Of a stretch of DNA of 64,000 nt, positions 11,292 through 22,357 are shown piece after piece (position 1 is the first letter of the stretch; every line of letters begins with the position of its first letter). The notes under the pieces are model-generated. The model saw nothing but the letters and a program-made list of their open reading frames with translations. It made no database searches and had not been told where the DNA came from. Source of the stretch: Stictocephala bisonia (taxonomy: Eukaryota; Arthropoda; Insecta; Hemiptera; Membracidae); assembly GCA_035578905.1 (NCBI GenBank), contig JAQJVL010000059.1, positions 2,015,636 through 2,079,635 of the forward strand, given 5' to 3'. A program made the translations under genes and the position numbers.

Positions 11292-12530
11292 TTATGAAAG
11301 GTTGTGGAGTCTATCAAAAAGCACCTTATGTTCGAGACAATCAAATGCCTTTTGCAAGTCCAAGAATACACCTACTGTTTTGAGGTTTTTGTCAAGTGCT
11401 GTGATAGCGTTTGTTGTGATATCTACCATAGCGTCAGTGGTATTTCTCCCCCTCACAAAGCCGAACTGTTCCTTACATAATAAGTTATGGTAACACATAA
11501 AATTAATTAATCTACTTGCAAATACATGCTCGTATATTTTAGAAAATGTTGAAACGTTGGCTATGGGACGATAGCTCGACGGGCTATTCTTAATCCCATC
11601 TTTATATATAGGACGTACAATATCTTGTTTCATACTCTGTGGAAACAATCCATATGTCAAAGATGAATTTATAATATCTGTTAAAGGAACTGATAAGGCC
11701 CTTGCACAGGGACGAACCACTTTGTGTGATATGCCATCGTAACCGGAGGCATTTGAATTCTTCAGTTGCATAATTATTTTGTAAATTTCACTGGGGTCTG
11801 TAGGCATGAACATAAGTGTATTAGAGCAGGTTTTATCTGACATCGACTGTATTTTCGGCTCTGTTATCGTTGAATGTTTATACTTACCAATATTTGCAAA
11901 ATAACAATTTAGTTCGTTAGGAGTCGGCATAGCGGGTAACAAAGTCGGTCTTTTGCTCCTGTCGCTGTCTATTAATGACCACGCTTCTTTTGAAACATTA
12001 TCAGTATTCCTCAGACGTTCATATAGGTGAGCCGCTTTTGCTGCTCCTATAGTTTTGCGATACGTTTTTTTTATATTGTTTACAATATTCTAAAAATCGG
12101 GTTGATTTGTTTTTTTTTTTTTTCTATAATCGAGTTCTTTAAGTTTTTTTGATGAAATAATAATGCCTTTTGTGATCCAATGCATTTTATTTTTAACCTT
12201 TCCAGTTAATTTATTTTTTACTGGACACGCTATCGAGAAATGGTACCATTTAAAAATATTTATAAAGTTTTCGAATTTATTTTCGGCTTCAGAGTTATTT
12301 ATGACTGAATCCCAGTGTTCGTTGCTAAGTAGGTTATTCAACAATCTGAGGTTGTCCGGGCTAGTGTTGTTTACCGCAGTGCGGGTGTTTTCACGTGGGG
12401 TTTTCACTCCGCATCCATCAAATCCAATCTCTACACAGATGTTCATGTTCAAGCCCAGCTGTTGCATAAATGTCAGCACATACTGTCCTAAAACGTCCCC
12501 TTTTATTGCAGGCTCAAGATCTCAATCAGA
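11292..12530 (-). pseudogene. LINE polymerase fragment (EN-RT linker and RT fingers)
   Basis: Two consecutive minus-strand frames (12,479-12,090 and 11,942-11,292) cover the linker between endonuclease and reverse transcriptase and the first part of the RT. NASGYDGISHKVV, SSYRPIANVSTFSKIYE, EQFGFVRGRNTTDA and [16 protein letters not shown] are RT blocks 1-3, the last with the first catalytic Asp (LDLQKAFD). The sequence stops just after this block, so the Asp-Asp box, thumb and 3' end are missing; the endonuclease is also missing upstream. It is truncated at both ends, with a frame break at about 12,090. The clade is CR1/Jockey-like rather than RTE, as judged from [10 protein letters not shown]. 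Confidence 0.75.
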
Positions 12531-12559
12531 ATAGCTTATATCATGGATGTTAGCAAAAC

Positions 12560-12808
12560 CTACAAAATCTTTCTTATAGTGTTATTATATACATAACATA
12601 AACTAAGGCTTAGCTGAGAGGTATGGGATTCATCGGTAGATTCGTCAAATATCATGCTATAATATTTAGCTTCAGTTATTCTTTGAGTTATTACTTCCAA
12701 AATTGTCTCAGAACAACATTTAATAAGATCACTAACATTAGTATTCTCTTCAAGCGTAACATCACCGCTGTCGATTCTAAAATCAAAGAGCTCTGAAATT
12801 GCCGCCAT
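12560..12808 (-). pseudogene. hAT/ZMYM-type transposase fragment (DUF4371-like)
   Basis: A frame of about 82 residues contains ITEAKYYSMIFDESTDESH followed by LSLCYVYNN. YFSIMVDESTD-type sequences are the hallmark of the DUF4371 part of ZMYM1-like hAT transposases and carry the first catalytic Asp. Nothing further of the protein is found on either side, and the upstream end abuts a plus-strand MADF fragment. It is not the same copy as the hAT at 17,250, whose corresponding segment reads YFAIMVDETSGIS. Confidence 0.6.
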
Positions 12809-12836
12809 TTTGGACTGGATTATCCCCAACTTCAAC

Positions 12837-13165
12837 CAAACTGATGATTGTGAGAAAATATTTACATTTCTAAATAGATGTAAAACGTTTCAGTTTTTGT
12901 GGGATTTAAAATTGCTAGATTACCTAAAACGCGATTTACTAAAAAGGTGGCATTTACAAACATCCAAACATGAACTGGAACTTTCTGGTTTGTCACCTAA
13001 GAAGGACATACTGAATAAAAAAATAGAGAACATTCGTGATGTATATAGGAATGAATTAATCAAAGTTAACAAGTCTTAGAAGAGTCGTGCTGGGATGAAT
13101 CAAGTATATAAACCAAAATTAGCTTGGTTTGGAGGAACAACAGCCTCCTTAACTTCTACCCTCTA
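12837..13165 (+). pseudogene. MADF (Myb/SANT-like) domain fragment
   Basis: Residues read FTFLNRCKTFQFLWDLKLLD then KKIENIRDVYRNELIKVNKS. A spaced F-L..Y+..P.LWD and K..NIR..Y..EL pattern is that of MADF DNA-binding domains. A shifted frame continues IYKPKLAWF near 13,100-13,130. Such proteins accompany PIF/Harbinger transposons or are domesticated from them. The sequence GTGACACGGCC at about 13,329, just before TTTAATAA, could be a Harbinger-type right end, but no left partner was found. The domain is broken by frameshifts. Confidence 0.5.
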
Positions 13166-13675
13166 ATATCTACGGACGATAGGCCTATTCTTAACAATAT
13201 TTATAACACACTGCATCTTTCAACCTCCGACTCTCGCTGACTACTACTCGCTATGTGCGACCGTAAAAGATCTCGGCAACTACGCAAAGTAGCCACTACT
13301 AAAGTCGCGGCGAGTAAATCGCCATTTGTGACACGGCCTTTAATAAACAGCCTTCAAACTCGAGTACACACAATATCTGCACCGACAGTAAAACATTCAT
13401 AAACTCACCTTATTGTCGATGATTATTTTAAGTATCTTTTTAAAATTTATTTCTTGAATTATTGCTTATGATGTTACTATAAAAAACTTGTCAGCATGAA
13501 ATTGCTGGTCACGCACATTCATAAAACAGGAATGCCATTTAAAAACACTCTTGTAATTTTTATGTTTTAAGAGGCTTTTATTTACAGAAAATTTAAAGTA
13601 GAGTATAATAATAATTAATTTCTAAACATGTTCTGTGATTTAATTATAACAAGTAATACTAATACCATAGACCTT
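13166..13675. other. AT-rich stretch without gene
   Basis: The first 170 bases are GC-richer and may belong to the Harbinger-like fragment; the rest shows nothing recognisable. Confidence 0.35.
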
Positions 13676-13789
13676 CTATTATACCTGGTATAATATAAGG
13701 TCTATGGTATTTTATCTAATTAAGAGGTAATAATTGATTTATTTTCGCTTTTTTCAACAAGGCTACAGCTTTTTGACAATTTAGATGAT

Positions 13790-14076
13790 GTATTCGGCCC
13801 CATTGGCGCTTTAAGGCTTGGAAAAACACTTTTCTTCAAGATAAATCTTGGTTTAAGATTCAATAAATCTGACTTTAAATCTCCCTCAAAATCACATGCT
13901 GTAAAGTGCTCAGATCAAATTACCGCCGTTTTAGAATTAAACACATCCTTCCTCTTACAAAAATGAACCCACTGTTTATGAATTAGTTCATGTTTAGGAA
14001 ACTTATAGAATGTTATACCTAACTGTTCATCTTTATCGCTGTGATTTGTACACCCCACAACTGCACAACAAGGCAT
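13790..14076 (-). pseudogene. THAP zinc-finger domain, broken by a stop at a zinc Cys
   Basis: Reading from ATG at 14,076 gives MPCCAVVGCTNHSDKDEQ, then ITFYKFPKHELIHKQWV and, after a stop, SEHFTACDFEGDLKS. This is the C2CH THAP fold: C-x4-C near the start, the FP-x-W core, and a C-x2-H in which the cysteine codon is now TGA (13,915-13,917). A basic KPRFILKKSVFPSLKAP tail follows. THAP domains are the site-specific DNA-binding N-termini of P-element transposases and THAP9. With one point mutation the finger is lost, so the product would be truncated at about 53 residues. Confidence 0.8.
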
Positions 14077-14802
14077 GTTTACATAACTCACTTATAAACA
14101 AATAAAACAACACACAACAACAAAAGTTCGACTAAAACAAACTGAATTCATAAGAATACACGGCAGCTGGCTCAGCCGTGCGGTGGCAGTGACGACGTCA
14201 CCACATGCAATGGCACGAAAGTGCACTGCACATCCTCGTGGTCCCTACCGTCTTCCATAATTTTCAAATTTGTATGGTAACTGTTTCCATACAAACAAAA
14301 TTCTTCAGTTTCCAAATAATGGTAACTGTTTATTATAACGTGGTTGTGACAGATAATTTATATAAGCGTTAAAATGAAAACCTAATTTTAATTCATTAAA
14401 TCCCGCGACACAAAATTTTCAAGAAGCGAGGAAATTTTTTATTTCTTGGTCAGGTAAGTTTAACTAGCGTGAAAAAGTTTTGTAACCAACCAAAGTAATT
14501 AATAAATCAACATAATTAATAAATGTTTTAAGAATTATACTTTTTTACAATAGGGCTTAAAATTCAAAAATTAGCATTTCGGTGCCCAGAAAAAAAAAAT
14601 ATTTTTAATTATCAGACTGGACGAATTAATATTCTGAAAGCATAGTTTTATGGAATATACGTTTCTCTACAACTTTTTAATTTAAAGTTGGTTTATATAT
14701 TATAGTTTTTGTATTATTACTGGAAAAAATAACTAATTTTGTGAAATAATTCAATGTTATGAATGTTATCCATACAAGTATAAAAAGGTTTAAAGATTCT
14801 CT

Positions 14803-14830
14803 GGGGTACTGAACTTAGTACCCCAGTGTA
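14803..14830. repeat. short palindrome
   Basis: CTGGGGTACTGAACTTAGTACCCCAG is a near-perfect inverted repeat in the non-coding part upstream of the THAP frame. Its role is unknown. Confidence 0.5.
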
Positions 14831-15164
14831 GTATTCCATGGTTGAAACCTTCAACGCCAAATGAAATGGAGACACAGTTACAGAATCTGTTTGAATGTTA
14901 AGGTTGGGCTGGGCTCGCTCTAGTTCCCACGGTACGGTAAATAAACGCCTCGAGGGGATATGAGGTGGGGGAGTGACATCATCAAGTTACGTCACAAGTC
15001 TAGTTTCCGAGTTAGCTAGCTGAGTCGCATGAATCAGTGAGAATAAGAGTGTATCTAATGGTTCCTACTAGGTTGCTCTGCCTCCGCTCCGATTTTTACA
15101 GTCTTCAATTTTCTGGCTGGGATGGGACTGTCTGGTATAATAGAGGGTCTATATTACTAAACAA

Positions 15165-16610
15165 GAAGTTTCTCATGAACAACTTAGGGAGAATTAATTA
15201 ATCACAGAAGGCTTACTACAACATTCAAAAAGTAGCTTAATAGACATTGAGTCAATACTCAAAGAAAACTCATCCCTAATAGAAATCAATGAAACACTGT
15301 CTAATGATTTGGAGTCAGCCAATTTACTTATAGACACATTAAAGCATAAACTGAACAAATTTGAAAATATGTTTTCATTATGCCGGCAACAATATATACA
15401 GAAAAATAAATGTACAAATTGGGCTTCTTAAGACATATCAAAGGCCATTACAGTACGTTGTTTATCGAAAAAAAGCTCTCTCGTATCTAAGAGAAGTTTC
15501 CGATTGGTTAGAATTACCCTCTACCAAGTAGGGTAACAATTAAACGACGACTGGCACAATTTTCGACTCTACCTGAGTTTTTAGATGCTAGTATAGGTCT
15601 ATTGAAGGGCCAATCAGCAATTTGTGGTGATAATTTTCAAAAAGATGTCATTTTGTGTTTCTATGAAATGAAAGTAAAATCAGACATTTGTTATGACCAT
15701 CTTCAAGATATATTCAGTGGGCCACACAGTAACGTTCAGGTTATGATTATCCGAAGCTTAGGGGAAAGTGAAAACAACCAATTTACTACAGTTTTGACCA
15801 GACAGTAACAATAAAGTTGTTTTTTGATGCAATTAATGTAATCGAGTCAACTGGATTTCAAGTTCGAGCATTTGTTTGTGATATGGGTGGCCCAAATAGG
15901 AAACTATTATCAGAACTTGGAATTACATACGAAAAGCCTAGTATACAAAACCCTTGTTTAGAAAATCGTGTAATCTGGGGTTTCTGTGACGTCCCTCATC
16001 TTCTAAAGCTTCAGAGAAACTATCTGTTAGATGATTGATGGTTATGAGTTTTCCAATGGAAATACAGTGAATAAAAATGTTTGGGCAGATCTAGTTAGTC
16101 ACCAAAAAAGTTACGATTTAAAATTTGCACACAACATTTCTGAGAAACACCTTCTAGTTGAAGGATCTGAAAGGCAAAATGTGAGGAAAGCAGCTGAACT
16201 GTTGTCTAGAACTGCTGGCAAGGCAATTTTGCACATTTACCCTGGAAACGATCACGTAGTTGATTTTTGTTTGACGGCAAATGAAGGATATGACATTTTA
16301 AACTCAAGACTTCCTCACCATCCAACGAATAAACTCAAAAGCTTATATGGTAGAAATTTAATCGAACAAAATATCATTTTAGAGAATTTTTTTGATTTGT
16401 GTTCTTCTATGAGAGTTATTGGCAAATCGAAATTACTACCTTTCCAATTTGGAATAATGATTTCAATTATAACTCTGCAAGGTCTGTTTAAACATTTCCA
16501 ATCGTAGGGTTATAACTACATTTTACTATCCATATCTAATCAAGATGTTCTGGTGTCCTATTTCTCACAAATTGGAGGTATGGGACGGTTGTATGACCAC
16601 CCTCTTCCTC
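15165..16610 (+). pseudogene. P-element (THAP9-like) transposase, part 1
   Basis: Successive plus-strand blocks follow P-transposase order. A leucine-rich coiled coil (LESANLLIDTLKHKLNKFEN, ~15,310-15,370) is followed by DISKAITVRCLSKKA (~15,433-15,477) and PEFLDASIGLLKG. The RNase-H-like core continues with DVILCFYEMKVKSD, where intact enzymes have Asp before EMKV and this copy has Tyr. Then come VCDMGGPNRKLLSELGI with its Asp, CDVPHLLKLQRNYLLD, DFCLTANEGYDILNSR (target/GTP-binding region) and NQDVLVSYFSQIGGMG. Stops and frameshifts occur at about 15,430, 15,520, 15,806, 16,036 and 16,507. The gene is interrupted at DHPLP by the hAT insertion and continues at 22,797. Confidence 0.85.
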
Positions 16611-17249
16611 CATAGGCGCCGACTCCTAGGGGCTCGCGTTGCTCGAGCCCCCCCAATGGTGCCGTCTTAGGGGCTCAGCCCCCCCAACGAAAATAAAATA
16701 ATTTAATTTAAACTTACGTTTTTTTGTTTTTTTTTTTAATTGACAAGTTAAAAACATATTAGTATACATAATAAACGTTTAATGACAAACTATTATCATA
16801 AACTAAAGTACAGTATAGGCTACAAATTAAAAACATAGACTACGTATAGATACAATGTGCATTAGGCACTCGGTTTGTAAAGCTTTAAGTGTACATGAGT
16901 GTTGGCCAAACATTTATTATTCCTCATTCCGTTTTTTATTATGTATTATGAGCAAAACCAAACTGCCCTCTCAATCTAGTTTGATTTGGGTTGGCAATAC
17001 TGTAGCAGACATACACCCTCTCCCCTCCCACTACTAAACTTCAAGGCCAGCGGCCAGATAGACAGCCAGTGGCTTGCAACTACTGTTGTACTGTACGTGT
17101 CTACTAATTGAGATATCTAACTTGTTGTTATTTTTTACACCTTAAACAGTTTACAGTTATTTAACGTAACTGTTTAGTGTACAAGTATTTAATTAATAAG
17201 TGATTATTAAATAAGTGTTCTGTTGAATTTAACTGAGTGTAGTGACAAT

Positions 17250-18790
17250 ATGGATAAGTTTTTGTCAAAAAACCACACCTAGACTCAAGCGACGCATGCA
17301 CGCCGTCAACAACTGAACTTCCTGCGACTGCGACTCCTAGCTCCTTAGTCAAAACATCTGCGCCTACCACATCATATTCTACAATTGGTAAGCAGATTGC
17401 AGTAAATGGAAGAACTTTTCAGAAGTCTTGGATTGCATCGTACGGGTGGATTGAATTAGACGAACACACTGACAAAGTATTCTGTAAAATTTGTAAGGAA
17501 GCAAATTCTAAAGGGTTATTAAAATTTTGTAAGAAAAAGGAGGACATCTTTATTCATGTCGGATTTTCGAATTGGAAAAAAGCACTTGAGAAATTTAAAA
17601 CCCACGAAAATTCAGAAACGCACAAAGAAGGTATCTCAAAACTGGCCTCCTTCTCTAGTCCTAGTGTAGTGGTTCAGTTGAATGAACAAATGTGTGTTGA
17701 TATGAAGAAGGCCCGTTCTTCCCTTATGGCTATTTTTACTACCTTGAGATTCTTATGCCGCCAAGGTCTTGCTATTCGTGGCCATGAAGAGCTAAGCTCT
17801 AATTTTCGGCAGTTCACTTTAAGACAAAGTGACATCCCTGAGCTGAATGAATGGATGGGACGTACAGGCTATAAATGGCTTTCACATGATGTTCAAAATG
17901 AAATCATTGAACTTTTAGCGGGCGCTGTTCTGCGTGATGTGGTTAACGAAATAAAAACATGTGAGTACTTTGCTATTATGGTCGATGAGACCAGTGGCAT
18001 TTCAATAAAAGAGCAAGTATCAATTTGTATTCCTACTGTGGGTACTGATCTTGATGTTTGTGAGGATTTTATAGGTCTATATGAAACAACAAACACAAAA
18101 GCTGTAACTCTTTTTGAAATAGTTAAAGACGTTCTTCTGCGACTTGGGCTATCCTTCGAGAAGTTACGTGGTCAGTGCTTTGATGTGGCATCAAACATGA
18201 GTGGCGAGTTTAATGGGCTACAAAAGTTAATTACAGATGTTCAGCCTCTCGCAACTTTTGTACACTGTACTTAGCTGAACCTTGGCTGAAATTCGCTGAA
18301 CTTAGCTGTACAATATAGTTTGCGACACCTGAGTGTCACGAGGGACATAATGAATCTGGCCAAAGATCTAATTACCATGATTCGAGCGTCACCAAAAAGA
18401 CTTCACATATTTCAAAACGTGAATGATGATGAAAACACAGTTGCAACAAATCTACGACCACTTTGTCCGACGAGGTGGACTATGAGATCAAGCAGCATTC
18501 GCCGAATAATAAACCACTACGAACAAGTTTTGATTTTTTTGGAAAAGTTTTCCCAAGAAGAAAACTCAGATGCTGCTTCAAAATGCTCTGGTTTTTTGGA
18601 CAATATGCTGCACTTCAAAACATTTTTCTTCGTCTCACTATTTTGCCAAGTGATGGACCCTGTGGAGGAAGTAAACACAACTATTCAATGTCCCAGGATT
18701 GGTGCCACAAAGGTTGAATCTAAGTTAAAGTGCCTACTTGCAATTCTAGAAGAAAAGCGTGCTGAGTTTGACAAGTTCTGGGATGATTGC
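17250..18790 (+). pseudogene. hAT transposase (TTF finger + DUF4371), part 1
   Basis: ATG at 17,250 (MDKFLSK) is followed by a frame change in an A-run near 17,270; from there one frame stays open to 18,274. It contains a TTF-type zinc finger (FQKSWIASYGWIELD, DKVFCKICKEANSKG, KTHENSETHKEG), then the DUF4371 region with FRQFTLRQSDI, YFAIMVDETSGISIKEQ (first catalytic Asp), LRGQCFDVASNMSG (second Asp) and ATFVHCT. A break at 18,274-18,320 loses the LNL helix after HC. The frame then resumes with LCPTRWTMR (the conserved P-T-R-W) and runs to FDKFWDDCL, where the piggyBac sits. Such proteins carry out DNA transposition with 8-bp target duplication. Confidence 0.85.
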
Positions 18791-18804
18791 TTAACCCTTT
18801 ACGA

Positions 18805-18834
18805 CCCAGTGTCCATAATAATTATGGACAGGTT
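18805..18834. promoter_or_regulatory. left subterminal repeat of piggyBac
   Basis: GTGTCCATAATAATTATGGAC directly follows the left terminal repeat. A similar CACTGTCCATAATTATGGAC lies at 21,528-21,547 next to a second GCGACC. Terminal plus subterminal repeats of this kind are the transposase binding sites in piggyBac. Confidence 0.7.
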
Positions 18835-19209
18835 ATTTTCCCGTATGATGCAAAATAAATACTCAGTGTTGCAAAATGAAAACCAGCTGTCAATCTAAAT
18901 AAACAACTGGAATTTGAAAAAAAAACAACAGAAACAGCTGATTTAGTTGTATTTGACCCAGATGAATAGGTTTCTCCAAGATGGATGATGTTTTTCTCTG
19001 TGACAGGTCTATGTAAAATAACAAAAATAGTAATATTTAATAGACTCTAAATGTTATAATAGTCTGATCTTTGAAAAGAAGATAAGTTAATGAACAGTAA
19101 TAAATATAATTTGTGTTAGTGTTGATTTATGTATTATTGTTGATTTTTGCTAAAATGTTATGTGCATAATTCTGGACAATGGGCTGTAGTGTAACATTTG
19201 GTAACCAAA

Positions 19210-21319
19210 ATGACTTTTGAGAATTTGAGGTTATGTATGTTTGTTTACCTGTTTTATGAAGGCTTTTGGTGTTTCAATGTGGATAAAAGTAAACATTTAC
19301 AAGCAAAAGACATCTTAGACATTATTGAGAGTGGAAATATATCTGATTTGGAGTGTCTCAGTGATGAAGAAGATAATGATAAGCTTGAAAACAATACAAA
19401 TGACCTTTTGTTATTTGATGACCTTCCAGACGAAGATGTCTTTGATGAAGATATATCACCAGATGATGATAGTGATATTGTTAAGCCCGTAAGTAATGAA
19501 AAAATTCCATTATCTAACAGTAATTCATCAGAAAAGATTAAACCTACACCTAGTGTGTCAGTAGAATGTAGGCCTATGTCTAAAAATCACAGCCCAGTTA
19601 CAGACACAACTAATATTCCAACCATAGCGAGGAAAACTAGGATTTCTAGAATTTATGATCAAGCACCAGTAGCAGAACCTAGCACTTTTAGTAGATACAT
19701 GGAAACTATAAAACTGACTAAAAGTGAAAATATATCGTGGGTACGACAGCAATTTGAGAGGAGTATTTTTCACAATATCACAGTGTGTAATAAGGAAACT
19801 GTTACAAATGTGGATGACAATGAACCATGGTCTTATTTTTCAAAATATATTACCAGCGATTTGATTGAACAGATTAGAGAAAAAACAAACATGTATGCTG
19901 CACAAAAAGGTGCTGCCAACTTTGGACTCAAAATAAGTGAAACAAACATATTCCTTGGTTTGTTATTATCTGTAGGAACTCTAAATTTCCCAAGATTGAG
20001 AATGTATTGGGAACATAATTATAAGTTACCACCCATGTTTGAGAAAATGAGCAGAAATCGTTTTTGTTCAATTTTAAAAAACTTGCATCTTATAGACAAT
20101 TTGGCAATTCCTGAGAACAACAAAGATAGATTTGTCAAATCAAGGCCCCTATACGATGCAATTAGAAGACGGTGTCAGCAACTTCCTGTTGAAGAATTTG
20201 TTTCTGTAGACGAGCAGATGATTCCGTTTACAGGAAAACTAAATGTAAAACAATACATTAATGGAAACCTACACCGTATGGAATAAAAAATTATTGTCTT
20301 TGTGGGAAATCTGGCTTACTGTATGACTTCATACTTTATCAAGGGCCGAACTCCGAATTGGACGCTGTACTAGTGGAAAACCTAGGACAGCTTCCTACAG
20401 TCGTATTGCAATTTGCAATGAGGAATCTTTTGTTTGAACCCCATGCTATATTTTTTGATAATTATTTTTCATCTTACAATTTATTTGAAGCTCTGCGCCA
20501 ACTGAACATAAAAACTGCTGGCACTGTCAGATTGGACAGATTTGGAAAAAAAAACCTGAAGAAAAATATAGACACTAGGCCCCCACTTCAGCCAGAAAGT
20601 GAATTTAAAAAAAGGGGACGAGGCGCATGTGATGAAATAAGAGATCAAGCCAACAACGTAGCTCTTGTGTCATGGTTTGATAACTCCATAGTGACTGTCG
20701 CATCAAATTTTATAGCGTTTGGGAATCCAAAAGAAGTGAGAAGATGGAATAGAAAGAATAAAGAATATGTCAATGTTGAGATGCCTGAATTAATTCACTA
20801 TTACAACACAAATATGGGTGGTGTCGACAAACTAGACCAGATGATAAGTTACTATCGGACTTTTATAAAATCAAAGAAGTGGACCCTACGGATGATTTGC
20901 CATGGATTAGACTTGGCAATTGTGAACTCTTGGCTGGAGTATAAAATTGATGCTGAGAAGATTTTGCTCCCGAGAAAATGTACAATGGATCTTTTAAAGT
21001 TCCGAACTTCCATTGTGAATCACTTCATACTTGTAGGCCAACCAGCGAACCAGCTGTAGAGCGAAGGAAGCGTGGAAGACCTGCACATTTAGAAGAACAG
21101 CCACCAGTAAAGAAAAGGGGATTGCAGCAGGTTCACCCACCTGAGGAGGTCGTTCTAGACAAAGTGGACCATCTTCCACGAATGGACGTCAAACCTGACT
21201 CTACAAGATGTAAAAAACCGGGATTTAAAGGGAAAACTCATTTCTTTTGTACTAAATGCTCAATACACCTGTGCCTAACTTCAAAAAGGAACTGCTTCCT
21301 TGATTTCCATTCAAAATAA
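19210..21319 (+). pseudogene. piggyBac transposase, two frameshifts
   Basis: The order is: an acidic N-terminus (SDEEDND, DLPDEDVFDEDISPDDD, ~40-95); the DDE_Tnp_1_7 region with FLGLLLSVGTLNFPRLRMYW, FVSVDEQMIPFTG (first Asp), AIFFDNYFSSYNLFEAL (second Asp), MGGVDKLDQMISYYRT (third Asp) and a KKWTLRMICHGLDLAIVNSW helix; and a C-terminal Cys/His finger (RCKKPGFKGKTHFFCTKC, HLCLTSKRNCFLDFH). All three catalytic Asp survive. One frame break lies near 20,280 (after NGNLHRM) and another near 21,055 before RRKRGRPAH. With only two lesions it looks younger than its host hAT. ATG at 19,210 is the first in frame, but a later start is possible because family members usually begin close to the acidic region. 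Confidence 0.9.
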
Positions 21320-21527
21320 TATGTACTGCAATTGTCACTTCAATACTTGTTATTTCTCAAATTATGCATAAAATTTAGGCATATTTTTAACTTGTTATAT
21401 ATCAAACCATTGTGTAAACTATTTTTGACTGTCTGCAGTATGTTATCCAAATTTAAAAAGTAGTTTAATTGTAACAAAATAAATATTTTATACTGACTTG
21501 TATTTTTGTTGTTGGTTAATCGCGACC

Positions 21528-21547
21528 CACTGTCCATAATTATGGAC
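21528..21547. promoter_or_regulatory. right subterminal repeat of piggyBac
   Basis: CACTGTCCATAATTATGGAC is the inverted partner of the left subterminal repeat, about 130 bases inside the right end. The asymmetry (adjacent on the left, internal on the right) is like that of classical piggyBac. Confidence 0.65.
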
Positions 21548-21683
21548 ATTGACTAAAATATCTAAAAAAATATTAAAATAGTTAAAAACCATTTTTTAGT
21601 TATATATTTGCAAATGAATATGTCTTGCCAACATTTGAAAATATTTGCAGGTAAATCAAAAATGTTGGGTCGTAAAGGGTTAA

Positions 21684-22357
21684 TGAAAAAACCTGACGGC
21701 GTTGAAGAGCCAAAACTACCTCGCCAGAGGTTTGTGCCAAAGAAGCTTGAAGAGATCAATAGCTCAAAACCTCACGAATTTAAAAGTCCCATGGAATATT
21801 TCCGAAGAATATACCTCGAAGTGATTGACACGGTGAAATGTTGTGTAAATGAAAGATTTGAATCTACTGGACTTAACAAAGTACTCATGATTGAGAAAGA
21901 GTGTGTCTCAGCTGTCAACGGAAGTAGTGTAAAATCTTTAAAAATTGATAAAGTACAAGAGTTTTTCGCAACTGACTTGGACTCTGACAGACTGCAGCTT
22001 CATCTGTCAATGCTAGGAGACATCGCAAGGCAGAGGAACATTCCCTTAACCACGATGGGAGAAGTTAGAAAGATGTTAGTGGATGATAAGACCATTCGAG
22101 AGCTTCTCCCAGAAGCTTACACATGTGTGAAGCTCCTCCATGTTGTGCCTATGACGACTGCATCAGCTGAGAGATCGTTCAGCGCACTACGTCGGCTCAA
22201 AACGTATCTGCGATCGACAGTGGGCCAGAAGAGGTTGAATAATATTGCAGTACTGAATGCGCATCAAGCTGTATTGGATAACTTAGATCTAAGACCGATT
22301 GTGAACGACTTTGTGAAAGCTAATGCAGTAAGACGTACAACATTTGCATTGTTTTAG
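21684..22357 (+). pseudogene. hAT transposase, part 2 (C-terminal dimerisation domain)
   Basis: The frame continues in phase across the piggyBac target site: TTA of the preceding part is followed by ATG-AAA-AAA. It reads PKLPRQRFVPKKLEE, then PMEYFRRIYLEVIDTV, LSMLGDIARQRNIPL and the hATC block LLHVVPMTTASAERSFSALR, LKTYLRSTVGQKRLNNIAVL. The S-A-E-R-SFS and R-L motifs define the dimerisation domain that closes hAT transposases. The frame ends in TAG at 22,355-22,357 without internal breaks, and the 3' untranslated part runs to the terminal repeat. Confidence 0.9.

Larger units (their letters stand above)
13676..15153 (-). mobile_element. THAP-bearing segment between inverted terminal repeats (P-like)
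   Basis: The left end reads CATAGACCTTCTATTATACC and the right end, in reverse, TATAGACCCTCTATTATACC. At 13,697-13,717 a second copy of the repeat faces the first, making a 42-base palindrome. Flanks TACTAATA and TACTAAAC share six of eight bases, a possible decayed target duplication. Inside, a THAP domain is read on the minus strand. The rest of a P-type transposase starts immediately to the right, on the plus strand. Either this is an internally deleted P-like transposon inserted into another copy, or the 5' third of one copy has been inverted. Confidence 0.55.
18795..21679 (+). mobile_element. piggyBac transposon, 2,885 bp
   Basis: TTAA at 18,791-18,794 and 21,680-21,683 flanks perfect inverted ends CCCTTTACGACCCA / TGGGTCGTAAAGGG. 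It is inserted in the hAT transposase gene. Apart from frameshifts in its own gene it looks structurally complete. Confidence 0.92.

Noticed and set aside
17161..17370. Minus-strand frame opposite the hAT N-terminus
   Set aside because: Shadow of the plus-strand hAT transposase, which has clear zinc-finger homology there.
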